Positions 36,652 to 47,158 of a stretch of DNA of 64,000 nucleotides are shown here, piece after piece (positions within the stretch are counted from its first letter, which is position 1; each line of letters starts with the position of its first letter). The stretch comes from Caulobacter sp. 32-67-35. GTDB lineage: Bacteria > Pseudomonadota > Alphaproteobacteria > Caulobacterales > Caulobacteraceae. The position numbers and the translations under genes were made by a program. The stretch is from the NCBI GenBank assembly GCA_002280875.1, contig NCEV01000022.1:1-64000 (forward strand), read 5' to 3'. The notes beneath the pieces are model-generated. The model searched no databases and was not told the DNA's origin. It saw only the letters and a list, made by a program, of their open reading frames with translations.

Positions 36652-37833
36652 ATGGAAGCTCGCATCGCCGCCGTCTATCGCCACCCCGTCAAGGGTTTCA
36701 CGCCCGAACGCCTGCAGGGCGCCGATCTGGCGGCCGGGGCCTGTTTCCCGTGCGACCGGCTGTATGCGGTGGAGGATGGTCCCAGCGGCTTTGATCCCGC
36801 CGCACCGGCCCACATCTCGAAGATGAAGTTCACGGTGCTGGCCAAGATCCCGGCCGTGGCCAGGGCGCATACCGCCTATGACGAGGCCACCGGTGTCTTC
36901 AGCTGCGCGGCCGAGGGTCGGCCCGATTTTGCGGGCGATCTGCGCACGGATGAGGGCAGGGCGGGACTGGAGGCCTGGTTGACGGAGCTGTTGGGCGAGG
37001 ACCTGTCAGGTCCGCTGCGGGTGGTCGAGGGACCGGGCGCCTATCGCTTCATGGACAGCCGCTCGGGCTATGTCTCGATCGTCAACCTCGCCAGCGTGCG
37101 CGACCTGGAGGCTCGGTTGGGACGGTCGCTGGATCCCTTGCGCTTCCGCGCCAACCTCTATGTCGAGGGCTGGCCGGCCTGGGTCGAGAACGACTGGACG
37201 GGCCGGACGCTGAAGCTGGGCGAGGCGACGGCCGAGGTCTTGAAACCCATCGTCCGCTGTGCGGCCACCCACGTGGATCCGGTCACCGCCGAGCGGGATA
37301 TCGAGCTGGTGAAGGCGCTATTCGACAACGGGATGTCTTGGCGATGGTCTGACGGATCAACCCAAGTGCAAGCGAATGTCCATGTTCTGGTGAAGAAAAC
37401 GGACGATCTCAACCACCTCCCCGGCACGGTAGAAAATCACGTGGGAGCCAACGGGGCGCTTGCGGTAATCCGATCCGATCCCCTCGTGTTGACCTCCAAG
37501 CTCAGGGCGTTCGGCGACGAGTTCGACGGCCAGCCTGATGTGACGCAGGTAGTCTGCCGCTTTTCTCCGTCCCCATTTACCGACGGAATAGGTCCAAATC
37601 TCGTCGAGATCGGCCCGGGCCTGGTGAGAGAGTCGATAAGGCCTCATTCCTCGTGGAAGCCCTGCGGCCCGGTTTCGTTGAGCTTTTCCTCAATGAAAGC
37701 GTCGAAGTCGAAGTCGTCGATAAACCCGCTCCGCTCGCCTTCGGCCAATGCCGCACGCAACGCCGCCAACTTTGTCTCGTGGCTTTCAAGCAGCCTCAAG
37801 CCAGCACGAACCACCTCGCTGGCCGAGCCGTAG
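36652..37833 (+). CDS. MOSC-domain protein with lost C-terminus
   Basis: The first 225 residues are a normal MOSC protein ([23 protein letters not shown] at the N-terminus; [19 protein letters not shown] and [16 protein letters not shown] in the MOSC domain). MOSC proteins handle sulfur carried on a Cys with molybdenum cofactor or related chemistry. After [11 protein letters not shown] (about 37330) the sequence no longer resembles the family and the frame simply runs antisense through parE and parD until 37833. The expected C-terminal strand pair is missing. Best read as a gene truncated by the toxin-antitoxin insertion; activity is doubtful. Confidence 0.72.
   Translation: MEARIAAVYRHPVKGFTPERLQGADLAAGACFPCDRLYAVEDGPSGFDPAAPAHISKMKFTVLAKIPAVARAHTAYDEATGVFSCAAEGRPDFAGDLRTDEGRAGLEAWLTELLGEDLSGPLRVVEGPGAYRFMDSRSGYVSIVNLASVRDLEARLGRSLDPLRFRANLYVEGWPAWVENDWTGRTLKLGEATAEVLKPIVRCAATHVDPVTAERDIELVKALFDNGMSWRWSDGSTQVQANVHVLVKKTDDLNHLPGTVENHVGANGALAVIRSDPLVLTSKLRAFGDEFDGQPDVTQVVCRFSPSPFTDGIGPNLVEIGPGLVRESIRPHSSWKPCGPVSLSFSSMKASKSKSSINPLRSPSANAARNAANFVSWLSSSLKPARTTSLAEP
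37357..37647 (-). CDS. parE: ParE/RelE-superfamily toxin
   Basis: A 96-residue toxin. The opening [23 protein letters not shown] and the closing [26 protein letters not shown] match ParE, which poisons DNA gyrase; other RelE-superfamily targets are possible. Its start overlaps the antitoxin stop by 4 bases. The 3' end abuts the truncated MOSC coding region. Confidence 0.9.
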   Translation of the reverse strand: MRPYRLSHQARADLDEIWTYSVGKWGRRKAADYLRHIRLAVELVAERPELGGQHEGIGSDYRKRPVGSHVIFYRAGEVVEIVRFLHQNMDIRLHLG

Positions 37834-37907
37834 CGTCCATCGGCGATCTGATCTTCGATGAAGCCCTGGAAGTGGTCGCTCAGGACGATCGAGGTATTCT
37901 TGTTCAT
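37644..37907 (-). CDS. parD: ParD-type antitoxin
   Basis: An 87-residue antitoxin with a ribbon-helix-helix N-terminus ([41 protein letters not shown]) and an acidic, probably disordered tail ([17 protein letters not shown]) that would wrap ParE. Expected to repress its own operon; a dyad lies directly upstream. Confidence 0.92.
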   Translation of the reverse strand: MNKNTSIVLSDHFQGFIEDQIADGRYGSASEVVRAGLRLLESHETKLAALRAALAEGERSGFIDDFDFDAFIEEKLNETGPQGFHEE

Positions 37908-37928
37908 GGCGGCCTCCTGAGCCTAAAA

Positions 37929-37946
37929 TACCAAAAACTGGTACCA
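37929..37946. promoter_or_regulatory. Probable ParD operator
   Basis: TACCA-AAAAC-TGGTA is followed directly by CCA, which creates a second overlapping palindrome, TGGTACCA (37939-37946). It is 22 bases upstream of parD in an AT-rich stretch, a typical place for RHH-antitoxin autoregulation. It also lies 46 bases before the divergent prmC start. Confidence 0.6.
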
Positions 37947-37991
37947 ACCTCAATCTCGCGCTCGGCGTCCCAAAGCGCTATGTGACCGCCC

Positions 37992-38861
37992 ATGACCCTG
38001 ACCCTCGTCAAAGCCTGGACCGCCGCCAAGGAGCGTCTGAAGGACGCCGGTATCGATCAGCCCGCCATTGATGCGCGCCTGATGCTGGAGGTGGCCGCCG
38101 ACGTCACCCGCACCGAGATCGTCACCGACCCCTACCGCATGCTGACCGCGCAGCAGTGGGCGACGCTGGACGACTATCTGACCCGCCGCGCGCGCCGCGA
38201 ACCGGTCAGCCACATCATCGGCCGCAAGGGCTTCTGGAAGATCCTGCTGCAGGTGAACAAGAACGTCCTGACGCCGCGTCCCGAGACCGAGGTCATCGTC
38301 GACGAGGTGCTCAAGGCCTTCCCGGAGACCATGAGCTTCAACATGCTGGACCTGGGCGTCGGCTCGGGCACGATCCTGCTGGCGGTCCTGGCCGAACGGC
38401 CGGCCGCCAGGGGCCTGGGTGTCGATGTCTCGGATGAAGCCCTGGCCGTCGCGCGAGAGAACGCCGCCAGCCTCGACCTCAATAACCGCGCCGCCCTGTT
38501 GCGCGGCGACTGGACATCGGGCCTGGGCGACGAAGGCTTCGACCTGGTGGTCTCCAACCCGCCCTATATCGCCAGCCACATCATCGAGACCCTGGAGCCG
38601 GAGGTTCGCGATCACGAACCGCGCCTGGCGCTCGATGGCGGCCCTGATGGCCTGAACGCCTATCGCGAGCTGGCGCCCGAGATCCTGCGCGTTCTGAAGC
38701 CCGGCGGCATGTTCGCCGTGGAGATCGGCTACGACCAGTCGGCCGACGTCGAAGCGCTGTTCCGGGCGGCCGGCGCCAGCAACGTCCGGACCATCAAGGA
38801 CCTGTCGACCCATGACCGCGTCGTGACCGGGGTGAAAAATCCCTTGGAAACCCCTGCGTGA
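37992..38861 (+). CDS. prmC: Release factor glutamine methyltransferase
   Basis: N5-methylates the Gln of the GGQ motif in RF1 and RF2. The 289-residue protein has an N-terminal helical domain (DARLMLEVAADVTRTEI), the PRPETE segment, SAM motif LDLGVGSGTILLAVL and the catalytic NPPY (189-192). It normally sits directly after prfA; here 4.5 kb of other genes intervene. Confidence 0.95.
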   Translation: MTLTLVKAWTAAKERLKDAGIDQPAIDARLMLEVAADVTRTEIVTDPYRMLTAQQWATLDDYLTRRARREPVSHIIGRKGFWKILLQVNKNVLTPRPETEVIVDEVLKAFPETMSFNMLDLGVGSGTILLAVLAERPAARGLGVDVSDEALAVARENAASLDLNNRAALLRGDWTSGLGDEGFDLVVSNPPYIASHIIETLEPEVRDHEPRLALDGGPDGLNAYRELAPEILRVLKPGGMFAVEIGYDQSADVEALFRAAGASNVRTIKDLSTHDRVVTGVKNPLETPA

Positions 38862-39010
38862 GAGGCTAGACGGAAGGGGTCTCCTTCCAAAATGCCGGGT
38901 GACGGGAAAAGCGGGCGTCGATGACGTTCGCAAAGCTCCTCCGGCAGGCGCGCACGGTCCAAAGCCGGTCGCCGCGCCAGGACCAGGACGGGGGCTCTAC
39001 GGAAACCAGT

Positions 39011-39050
39011 GTCTCTAGAACTTTCCAGGGGTTCGACCCCGTCTAGAGAC
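39011..39050 (+). promoter_or_regulatory. Two-tier hairpin in the DUF4167 gene leader
   Basis: GTCTCTAGA (39011-39019) pairs perfectly with TCTAGAGAC (39042-39050); inside, GGGG-TTCGA-CCCC forms a second stem (39028-39040). No T-run follows. It lies 55 bases before the DUF4167 start, so it could be a structured 5' leader or the 3' end of prmC mRNA. Confidence 0.55.
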
Positions 39051-39105
39051 CAACAAGGCCGGATGCCTCAGCTCAGACTGACTTCCGGACAGGTTCAGAG
39101 AGAAC

Positions 39106-40251
39106 ATGAGAGATTTCAAGGGCATGAAGCGCCAGCGCGGCCGCAACAATCGCGGCGGCGGCAATACCGGCGGCAAGCCTCAGCAGCACAACGCCAACCG
39201 GGCCTTCGATTCGAACGGCCCCGAAGGCGTGAAGGTGCGCGGCGCGGCCCAGGGCGTTTACGAAAAGTACCAGCAGCTGGCGCGGGACGCGACGTCGTCC
39301 GGCGACCGGGTTCTGGCCGAGAATTACCTGCAGCACGCCGAGCACTATTTCCGCGTCCTGCGCGCCATCCAGCCGAATCGCCCCGTCAGCGACATCATCG
39401 GCAAGGACGCCTATTCGGCCTACGAGATCGACTTCGAGGCCGAGCCTGAAGAGGCTCCCGAAGTCGCCGAAACGCCCGCCGCCGAGAACAATGACGGCGG
39501 CGATGGCGAAGGCCAGCAGGGCGACCGTCCCCGCGACCGCTTCGAGAATCGCAACCGCGACGACCGCCCGCGTGATGACCGTCCCCGTGACGATCGCCCG
39601 CGCGACGGTCAGAACCGCGACCGCTTCGATAACCAGGGCCAGGGCCAGGGCCAGGGTCAGGGGCGCCGCGATCGCTGGCGCGACCGTGACGACCGTCCCA
39701 GGGATGACCGTCCCCGCGATGATCGGCCCAGAGACGAGCGCCCCAGAGACGAGCGCCCGCGCGATGACCGTCCCCGGGATGATCGCCCGCGCGACGATCG
39801 CCCCCGCGAAGACCGTTTCCGCGAAGACCGTCCCCGCGACGACCGTCCCCGGGATGACCGCCCCCGCGAGGACCGTTTCCGCGAGGAACGTCCGGCCGTC
39901 GCCGCCGAGGCGCCCACCGAACAGCCCCAGGCCGAAACTCGCCGCGAACGGGCGCCGCGCCGCGAACGCGCGCCGCGTGATCGTGACCGCGATCCGATGG
40001 CCGTGATCGAGCCGCAGGCCTCGCCGCTGAGCGAAGTTTCGGCCAGCGAGGGTTCGCCCGTGCTGCGCGGTCAGGATGGCGCCTTTAGCCACGCCCCGGC
40101 CTTCCTGGGTCGCCCCGCGGCTGCCGCCGAAACGCCAGTCCCGGCCGCAGCGGATGGTGAAGAGATCAAGAAGCCCCGTCGTCGCCGCGCCCCGCGCAGC
40201 TTCGAGGGTGGCGAAGGCGCGCCCGCCGCGCCGGAGTCCGAAGAGGCTTAG
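39106..40251 (+). CDS. DUF4167 protein with long DRPRDDRPR repeat tract
   Basis: A 381-residue protein. The N-terminal domain (about 1-95: MKRQRGRNNRGGG, then FDSNGPEGVKVRGAAQGVYEKYQQLARDA, DRVLAENYLQHAEHYFRVLRAI) is DUF4167, a conserved alphaproteobacterial domain of unknown function. Residues about 150-265 are a near-continuous Asp-Arg-Pro-Arg repeat encoded by degenerate 9-15 base units. The remainder is acidic and Ala/Pro/Glu rich with a basic KKPRRRRAPR patch. The charge pattern suggests RNA binding or a condensate-prone disordered region; that is inference. Confidence 0.88.
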   Translation: MRDFKGMKRQRGRNNRGGGNTGGKPQQHNANRAFDSNGPEGVKVRGAAQGVYEKYQQLARDATSSGDRVLAENYLQHAEHYFRVLRAIQPNRPVSDIIGKDAYSAYEIDFEAEPEEAPEVAETPAAENNDGGDGEGQQGDRPRDRFENRNRDDRPRDDRPRDDRPRDGQNRDRFDNQGQGQGQGQGRRDRWRDRDDRPRDDRPRDDRPRDERPRDERPRDDRPRDDRPRDDRPREDRFREDRPRDDRPRDDRPREDRFREERPAVAAEAPTEQPQAETRRERAPRRERAPRDRDRDPMAVIEPQASPLSEVSASEGSPVLRGQDGAFSHAPAFLGRPAAAAETPVPAAADGEEIKKPRRRRAPRSFEGGEGAPAAPESEEA

Positions 40252-40272
40252 TCAGCCTCGAGGGTCTTCCAG

Positions 40273-40305
40273 AAAAGGAGCCGTGAAAGCGGCTCCTTTT
40301 TCTTT
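40273..40305 (+). terminator. Rho-independent terminator
   Basis: AAAAGGAGCCG, a 6-base loop and CGGCTCCTTTT followed by TCTTT form a textbook terminator 21 bases after the DUF4167 gene. Confidence 0.93.
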
Positions 40306-40435
40306 GGGGCCACCGGTCTTCAGTCTTGCTGATCCCAGAGAAGGCTCTGCACGACTGGGTGCCATTGTTAAGCTTGCGTGGGCTAGTCGATCTTCGACTT
40401 CGGCGATACGTTCTCCTAGATGCCTAGGGAATGAC

Positions 40436-41482
40436 ATGACTGGAACCCACGAGACGCGCGGCCAAAGCAATCCCAGGGCTGAAGTCATGGTCGAGGCGCG
40501 TTATCGCGCCATTGTCGACACCGCCGTAGACGCCATCGTCGTGATTGATGAGGTCGGCGGCATAGAGGCCTTCAATCCCGCCGCAGAGCGCCTGTTTGGC
40601 TATCTCGCGGTTGAAGTCATTGGCGGCAACGTCCGGATACTGATGCCCGAACCCGATCATGGCGCCCATGACGCCTATCTGGCTCGCTATCGGGAAACTG
40701 GCGAGCGACGGATCATCGGTATCGGCCGCGAGGTCTTTGGCCGGCGCAAGGATGGCACGACCTTCCCGCTGGAACTGTCGATCGCCGAGTGGCGTGATGG
40801 GGGCGCGCGCTATTTCACCGGCGTTATGCGCGATGTCACCGAGCGCAAGCGCGCGGAGGAACTGCAGCGATTGCTGGTCAATGAGCTCAATCACCGGGTC
40901 AAGAACACTTTGGCCACCGTCCAGTCAGTGGCCGGCCAGACCTTGCGCAACGCCACCGATCTGGTCGACGCGCGAGAGTCCCTGACCACCCGGCTACTGG
41001 CCCTGGCCAGGGCTCATGACATTCTCACACATGAAAGCTGGGACGGCGCTGACCTGCGTGACGTGGTGGCGTCGCTGATCAATTCGCATGGCGACGCCCT
41101 GCGCTTCCGGGCGGAAGGCCCGTCCGTGAGGCTGCCGCCGAAGGTGGCGCTATCCCTGTCCCTGGCCCTGCATGAGTTGATGACCAACGCGACCAAGTAT
41201 GGAGCCCTGTCAACCGAACCCGGCCGCGTGGTCCTGAGCTGGAACCAGACCACCGAAGCCGATGTTGAACGCTTGAATTTACGCTGGGAAGAAATCGATG
41301 GCCCCACGGTCTCTACGCCAAGTCGCCAAGGCTTTGGCAGTCGCCTCATCACCGGGGGGCTCGCGCGGGAGTTGGGCGGCGACGTCCGTCTCGACTACCC
41401 GGCGGGCGGCGTCGTCTGCACGATCAACGCCAGTCTTCCCAGGCCCGGCCAGCCTGGACGGTTCATCCGGGGTGCGGCCTGA
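40436..41482 (+). CDS. FixL-like PAS sensor with HWE histidine kinase
   Basis: A 348-residue soluble kinase with one PAS domain (about 20-138) and an HWE kinase (145-345; phospho-His153 in LLVNELNHRVKNT). The PAS resembles the FixL haem-PAS: AAERLFGYxxxEVIGGNVRILMPEPDHGAHDAYLARYR, then RRIIGIGREVFGRRKDGTTFP. His78 occupies the position of the FixL proximal haem ligand, so oxygen sensing is possible, but similar PAS domains without haem exist. It overlaps the next gene, a single-domain receiver, by 11 bases. The layout recalls the LovK/LovR pair. Confidence 0.85.
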   Translation: MTGTHETRGQSNPRAEVMVEARYRAIVDTAVDAIVVIDEVGGIEAFNPAAERLFGYLAVEVIGGNVRILMPEPDHGAHDAYLARYRETGERRIIGIGREVFGRRKDGTTFPLELSIAEWRDGGARYFTGVMRDVTERKRAEELQRLLVNELNHRVKNTLATVQSVAGQTLRNATDLVDARESLTTRLLALARAHDILTHESWDGADLRDVVASLINSHGDALRFRAEGPSVRLPPKVALSLSLALHELMTNATKYGALSTEPGRVVLSWNQTTEADVERLNLRWEEIDGPTVSTPSRQGFGSRLITGGLARELGGDVRLDYPAGGVVCTINASLPRPGQPGRFIRGAA

Positions 41483-41831
41483 CGCACTGAGGGTTCTGGT
41501 CGTCGAGGATGAGCTGTTTGTCGCCATGCTGGTGGAAGACCTGCTGGGCGATCTGGGCTGCGCGATCGTCGGTCCGGCCATGACCGCGGCAGAGGCCGTT
41601 TTGGCGGCCCGCACTGAACACATCGATTTCGCCTTGCTGGACGTCAATCTGGACGGCGAAACCTCGTTTGATGCGGCCGAGATCCTTCGGGCGCGGGGCG
41701 TACCCTTCGCTTTCGTGACCGGCTATGGCGAGCAGGGCGTGCGGGTCGATCTGCGTGATGCGCCGATCCTCTCCAAGCCCATCGATCCGCGCCATCTGGC
41801 CAAGGTGCTGGGTGATTTCGAGCGCCATTGA
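41472..41831 (+). CDS. Single-domain response regulator
   Basis: A stand-alone receiver of 119 residues starting at GTG 41472, overlapping the kinase stop. It has the acidic pocket (VVEDELF), phospho-Asp in FALLDVNLDG, the switch Thr (FVTGYG) and Lys (LSKPI). With no output domain it probably acts as phosphate sink or feedback partner for the upstream HWE kinase, as single-domain receivers next to HWE kinases do. Confidence 0.87.
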   Translation: MRPDALRVLVVEDELFVAMLVEDLLGDLGCAIVGPAMTAAEAVLAARTEHIDFALLDVNLDGETSFDAAEILRARGVPFAFVTGYGEQGVRVDLRDAPILSKPIDPRHLAKVLGDFERH

Positions 41832-41916
41832 GCGTGCGCACCGCGGCGATGCGATTGGACAAGCCGGCGGGTGCGGTTTTGTGTAACCAGAATGCCTTGC
41901 CCGCCGGAGTTCCGAC

Positions 41917-42675
41917 TTGCGCCGTTCCGTTTTCGCCGCCCTTTCCGCTCTGGTTCTGAGCCCGCTCCTGGCGGGCTGTGCCTATAACGCCGATCTGGGC
42001 CGCCAGCAGATGCTGATCGTCAACGACTCCGGTCTGGCCGCTCAGGGCGAGAAGGCCTGGGCCGAAACCCTTCGCACGGGCCTGGTGTCCAGCGACACGC
42101 GCCGCAATGCGCGGATCCGCACTGTGGGCCAGCGGGTGGTCCGCGCCGCCGGTCTCGACAATCGGCCTTGGGACTATGCCGTGCTGATCGACGAGGCGCC
42201 CAACGCCTTCGTGTTACCGGGCGGCCATATCGGGGTGACGGTGGGCCTGCTCGACCTGGTCGACAATGATGATCAGCTGGCCGCCGTGATCGGTCACGAG
42301 GCCGGCCATGTGGTGGCCCAGCACGCTGCCGAACGTTACTCGCAGTCGGTGACCACCAAGCTGCTACTCGGCGTGGCGGGCGCGGCGGCCGGAACCTCGA
42401 CCGACCTTGGCCGAAACCTGGGCTCCTATGGCGGCAATGCCACCAAGTACCTGTTCCTGCTGCCCTTCTCGCGCAAGCATGAGCTGGAGGCCGACCGCCT
42501 GGGCGTCGACTACATGCAGCGCGCCGGCTATCGGCCGCAGGAGTCGGTGACCCTGTGGCGCAAGATGGCTGCCCTGGGCGGGGCGTCGGGCCAGCCTGAA
42601 ATCGCCTCGACCCATCCCTCGGACGCCTCGCGGATCGCCGCGCTACAGGCCTACATTTCCAGCAAGGGCTGGTGA
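41917..42675 (+). CDS. M48-family metalloprotease lipoprotein
   Basis: A 252-residue outer-membrane or periplasmic protease. The TTG start gives a lipoprotein signal with lipobox LLAGC (Cys near residue 21). The zinc site is HEAGH in VIGHEAGHVVAQHAAER, with the third ligand probably Glu in HELEADRLGVDYM. This matches the LoiP/BepA-like quality-control group acting on outer-membrane proteins. Confidence 0.9.
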   Translation: MRRSVFAALSALVLSPLLAGCAYNADLGRQQMLIVNDSGLAAQGEKAWAETLRTGLVSSDTRRNARIRTVGQRVVRAAGLDNRPWDYAVLIDEAPNAFVLPGGHIGVTVGLLDLVDNDDQLAAVIGHEAGHVVAQHAAERYSQSVTTKLLLGVAGAAAGTSTDLGRNLGSYGGNATKYLFLLPFSRKHELEADRLGVDYMQRAGYRPQESVTLWRKMAALGGASGQPEIASTHPSDASRIAALQAYISSKGW

Positions 42676-42803
42676 CGGCCTGACGCCCTCCGGAAGGATG
42701 AGCGTAAGCAGACGCTTATTGGCCGAGCCGTAAGCGCTGGGTCCATGGCGCCGGCTCCCGGCGCGCCGTTCATGAACCCCGTCGCAGCAAGACGGAGGTT
42801 CCC

Positions 42804-43076
42804 ATGCGCGGTCTGTTCATCGTCATTCCTTTTGTGTTTCTGGGCCAAACCGCCCTGGCCCAGCCTCGCCTCGGCGAGGTGATCGGGCCAGACAAGGCCC
42901 GCGCCAAGGCCAGCCTGGCCGCTCAGGGCTATCGGCTCACCGAATTCGAGGCCGAGCACGGCCGGCTGGAGATCAAGGCCGTCAAGGGCCCGTCGCGGAT
43001 TGAGATCCATGCCGAGGAAAAGACCGGCAAGGTGCTCAGGGTCGAGGTCCGCAAGGGGCGGGGAGAGCGCGAATGA
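42804..43076 (+). CDS. PepSY-domain periplasmic protein
   Basis: A 90-residue exported protein (signal peptide MRGLFIVIPFVFLGQTALA) with a PepSY-like fold: KARASLAAQGYRLTEFEAEHG, RIEIHAEEKTGKVLRVEV. Such proteins commonly accompany membrane cytochromes or two-component sensors. It overlaps the cytochrome b561 gene by 4 bases and thus starts a three-gene operon. Confidence 0.85.
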   Translation: MRGLFIVIPFVFLGQTALAQPRLGEVIGPDKARAKASLAAQGYRLTEFEAEHGRLEIKAVKGPSRIEIHAEEKTGKVLRVEVRKGRGERE

Positions 43077-43720
43077 GCGGCGCGGTTCACGCGCCGCGCC
43101 GCTGGGACCCCCTGGTGCGCATCACGCACTGGGGGATCGCCGCCGCGGTGGTCATCAACCGTCTGGTGACCGAAGGCGGCTCGCTGGCCCACGTCTGGAT
43201 CGGCCTGGCCCTGGCCGCCCTGCTGGCCCTGCGGCTTGGGTGGGGTTTCGTGGGTCCGGTCGAGGCGCGGTTCACATCTTTCCCGCCCAGTCCGCGTCGC
43301 GCGGTCGAGCATGTGCGCGACATCCTCGCCGGCCGCCATGTCTCGCACCGGTCACACAATCCGCTGGGCGCCCTGATGGTCTATGCGCTGTGGGCGAGCC
43401 TGGCGGTGGTCATCGCCAGCGGGATCGCCATGACCGGCTTTCCGCCCAAGGTTCACGCCGAGGGCGGCGAACGGCCGGCGGCTGCATCGACGGTCCTGGT
43501 GGATGAAGACGAGGATGCCGGCGAAGGCGAGGGCGAGGGTGAGGGTGAGGCGGGCGGCGAAAGCGGCGAGATCGCCGAGGAGGTCCACGAGATCGCGGCC
43601 AATCTTCTGCTGGTGCTGGCGGCCCTGCATCTGGTGGGCGTCGCGTTCGAGACGCGGCGCGGCGGTCGTCAGATCGTGCTGGCGATGATAGGCGGAAAGG
43701 GCAAGATCAAGGAGCCGTGA
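43073..43720 (+). CDS. Cytochrome b561-family protein
   Basis: A 215-residue membrane cytochrome of the DUF4405/Ni-Fe hydrogenase b-type group. His residues on helices (RITHWGIAAAVVINRL; RHVSHRSHNPLGALMVYALW; LLLVLAALHLVGVAFE) are positioned to bind two b haems. A cytoplasmic or periplasmic loop between helices 3 and 4 is unusually acidic (DEDEDAGEGEGEGEGEAGGE). It is coupled to the PepSY gene upstream and the LuxR-like gene downstream. Confidence 0.87.
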   Translation: MSGAVHAPRRWDPLVRITHWGIAAAVVINRLVTEGGSLAHVWIGLALAALLALRLGWGFVGPVEARFTSFPPSPRRAVEHVRDILAGRHVSHRSHNPLGALMVYALWASLAVVIASGIAMTGFPPKVHAEGGERPAAASTVLVDEDEDAGEGEGEGEGEAGGESGEIAEEVHEIAANLLLVLAALHLVGVAFETRRGGRQIVLAMIGGKGKIKEP

Positions 43721-44250
43721 TGGCCCAACCCCGCCCCGCCCGATCCCGCGCACTCTTGGGAGACCGCCTGGCCCCGGCGGTCTCCTTCGTCGTCGCCGTG
43801 CAGGCGGTGGCGGCCGTATTTTTCATTGGCGACGCCCTGGCCGATATCCGCAATGCCGGACTCAGCTCGCATATCGCGATCGAGGCGGTCATCGCCCTGG
43901 CCCTGCTGGCCGGGGTGGCGGTAGGTGCGCTGCAGGTGCGGCGGATGTGGAAGGAAGGTCGGCGCCGGCAGGCGGCTCTGGCAGTGGCGGCCGGCGCACT
44001 CAGCGAAGTGGCGGCCCAGAGGTTTCGCGAGTGGCGACTGACCCCGGCGGAGGCCGACGTGGCGATCTTTGCGCTCAAGGGGTTCGACGTAGCCGAGATC
44101 GCAAGTCTTCGCGGCTCTGCCGCTGGAACCGTTCGGGCGCAATTGGCGCGCGTCTATGAGAAGGCGGGCGTAAACTCACGCTCGGCCCTGGCCACCCTGT
44201 TTCTGGAAGATCTGATGACAACGCCGCTGACGTCGCGTGAGGCGCCTTAA
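43720..44250 (+). CDS. Membrane-anchored LuxR-type HTH protein
   Basis: A 176-residue protein with two TM helices (about 20-40 and 52-70) followed by a cytoplasmic GerE/LuxR HTH (about 110-165: LTPAEADVAIFALKGFDVAEIA and GTVRAQLARVYEKAGVNSRSAL). There is no periplasmic sensor domain. It overlaps the cytochrome gene by one base. A redox-responsive membrane regulator is possible, but nothing shows what it senses. Confidence 0.8.
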   Translation: MAQPRPARSRALLGDRLAPAVSFVVAVQAVAAVFFIGDALADIRNAGLSSHIAIEAVIALALLAGVAVGALQVRRMWKEGRRRQAALAVAAGALSEVAAQRFREWRLTPAEADVAIFALKGFDVAEIASLRGSAAGTVRAQLARVYEKAGVNSRSALATLFLEDLMTTPLTSREAP

Positions 44251-44267
44251 CATCATCCCAGGCCCTT

Positions 44268-44287
44268 GTGTGGCTAATCAGCCACAC
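44268..44287. promoter_or_regulatory. Perfect 8-base hairpin upstream of clpB
   Basis: GTGTGGCT-AATC-AGCCACAC is a perfect dyad 18 bases after the LuxR-like gene and 73 bases before clpB. Without a T-run it is either a weak terminator or an operator. Confidence 0.45.
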
Positions 44288-44314
44288 CTACATCCCTCAA
44301 CGGGGCGCATTGTG

Positions 44315-44339
44315 CTTGATCAAGGCGACGCGTCCCGAT
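44315..44339 (+). promoter_or_regulatory. Candidate heat-shock (sigma32) promoter for clpB
   Basis: CTTGAT (44315-44320), 13 bases, then CCCGAT (44334-44339) resemble the CTTGAA/CCCCAT boxes of sigma32 promoters. It lies 21 bases before the clpB ATG, which would leave a very short leader, so it is a tentative call. Confidence 0.45.
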
Positions 44340-44359
44340 CCGCCTAGATTGGGGACATC

Positions 44360-46948
<2,589 letters not shown>

Positions 46949-46958
46949 TGGCTGGCCC

Positions 46959-46995
46959 GATTCCCCTCCTCCGCTTGTCGCGGGGGAGGGGAATC
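46959..46995. repeat. Hairpin repeat after clpB
   Basis: GATTCCCCTCC and its complement GGAGGGGAATC form the outer arms around a GC-rich loop, 10 bases past the clpB stop. A second dyad with CCGCGC/GCGCGG follows at about 47040. It resembles the paired-hairpin repeat at 6780 and may double as a weak terminator. Confidence 0.5.
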
Positions 46996-47158
46996 TCCGG
47001 TGACTTGAGCAAATAATTCCGGGAACCAGATGGCGGCTTCCGCGCTTGCGCGGGAGTATAGAAGTCGTTGATTCTTATGGTCAAGTTCGGCGTCAAAGCG
47101 GCCCTGAGCAGGCCCCTTTTTCGCCCAGATGCGCTGGCGGTTCGTTGGTCGGCGCCCT

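Noticed and set aside
39011-39052. tRNA-like GGGGTTCGACCCC followed by a paired stem and CCA-like end
   Set aside because: The arm lengths do not fit a T-arm plus acceptor, and no D-arm or anticodon arm lies upstream.
39560-39890. Short regular repeats resembling a CRISPR-like array
   Set aside because: The repeats are in frame and encode DRPR units inside the DUF4167 gene; there are no unique spacers of constant length.
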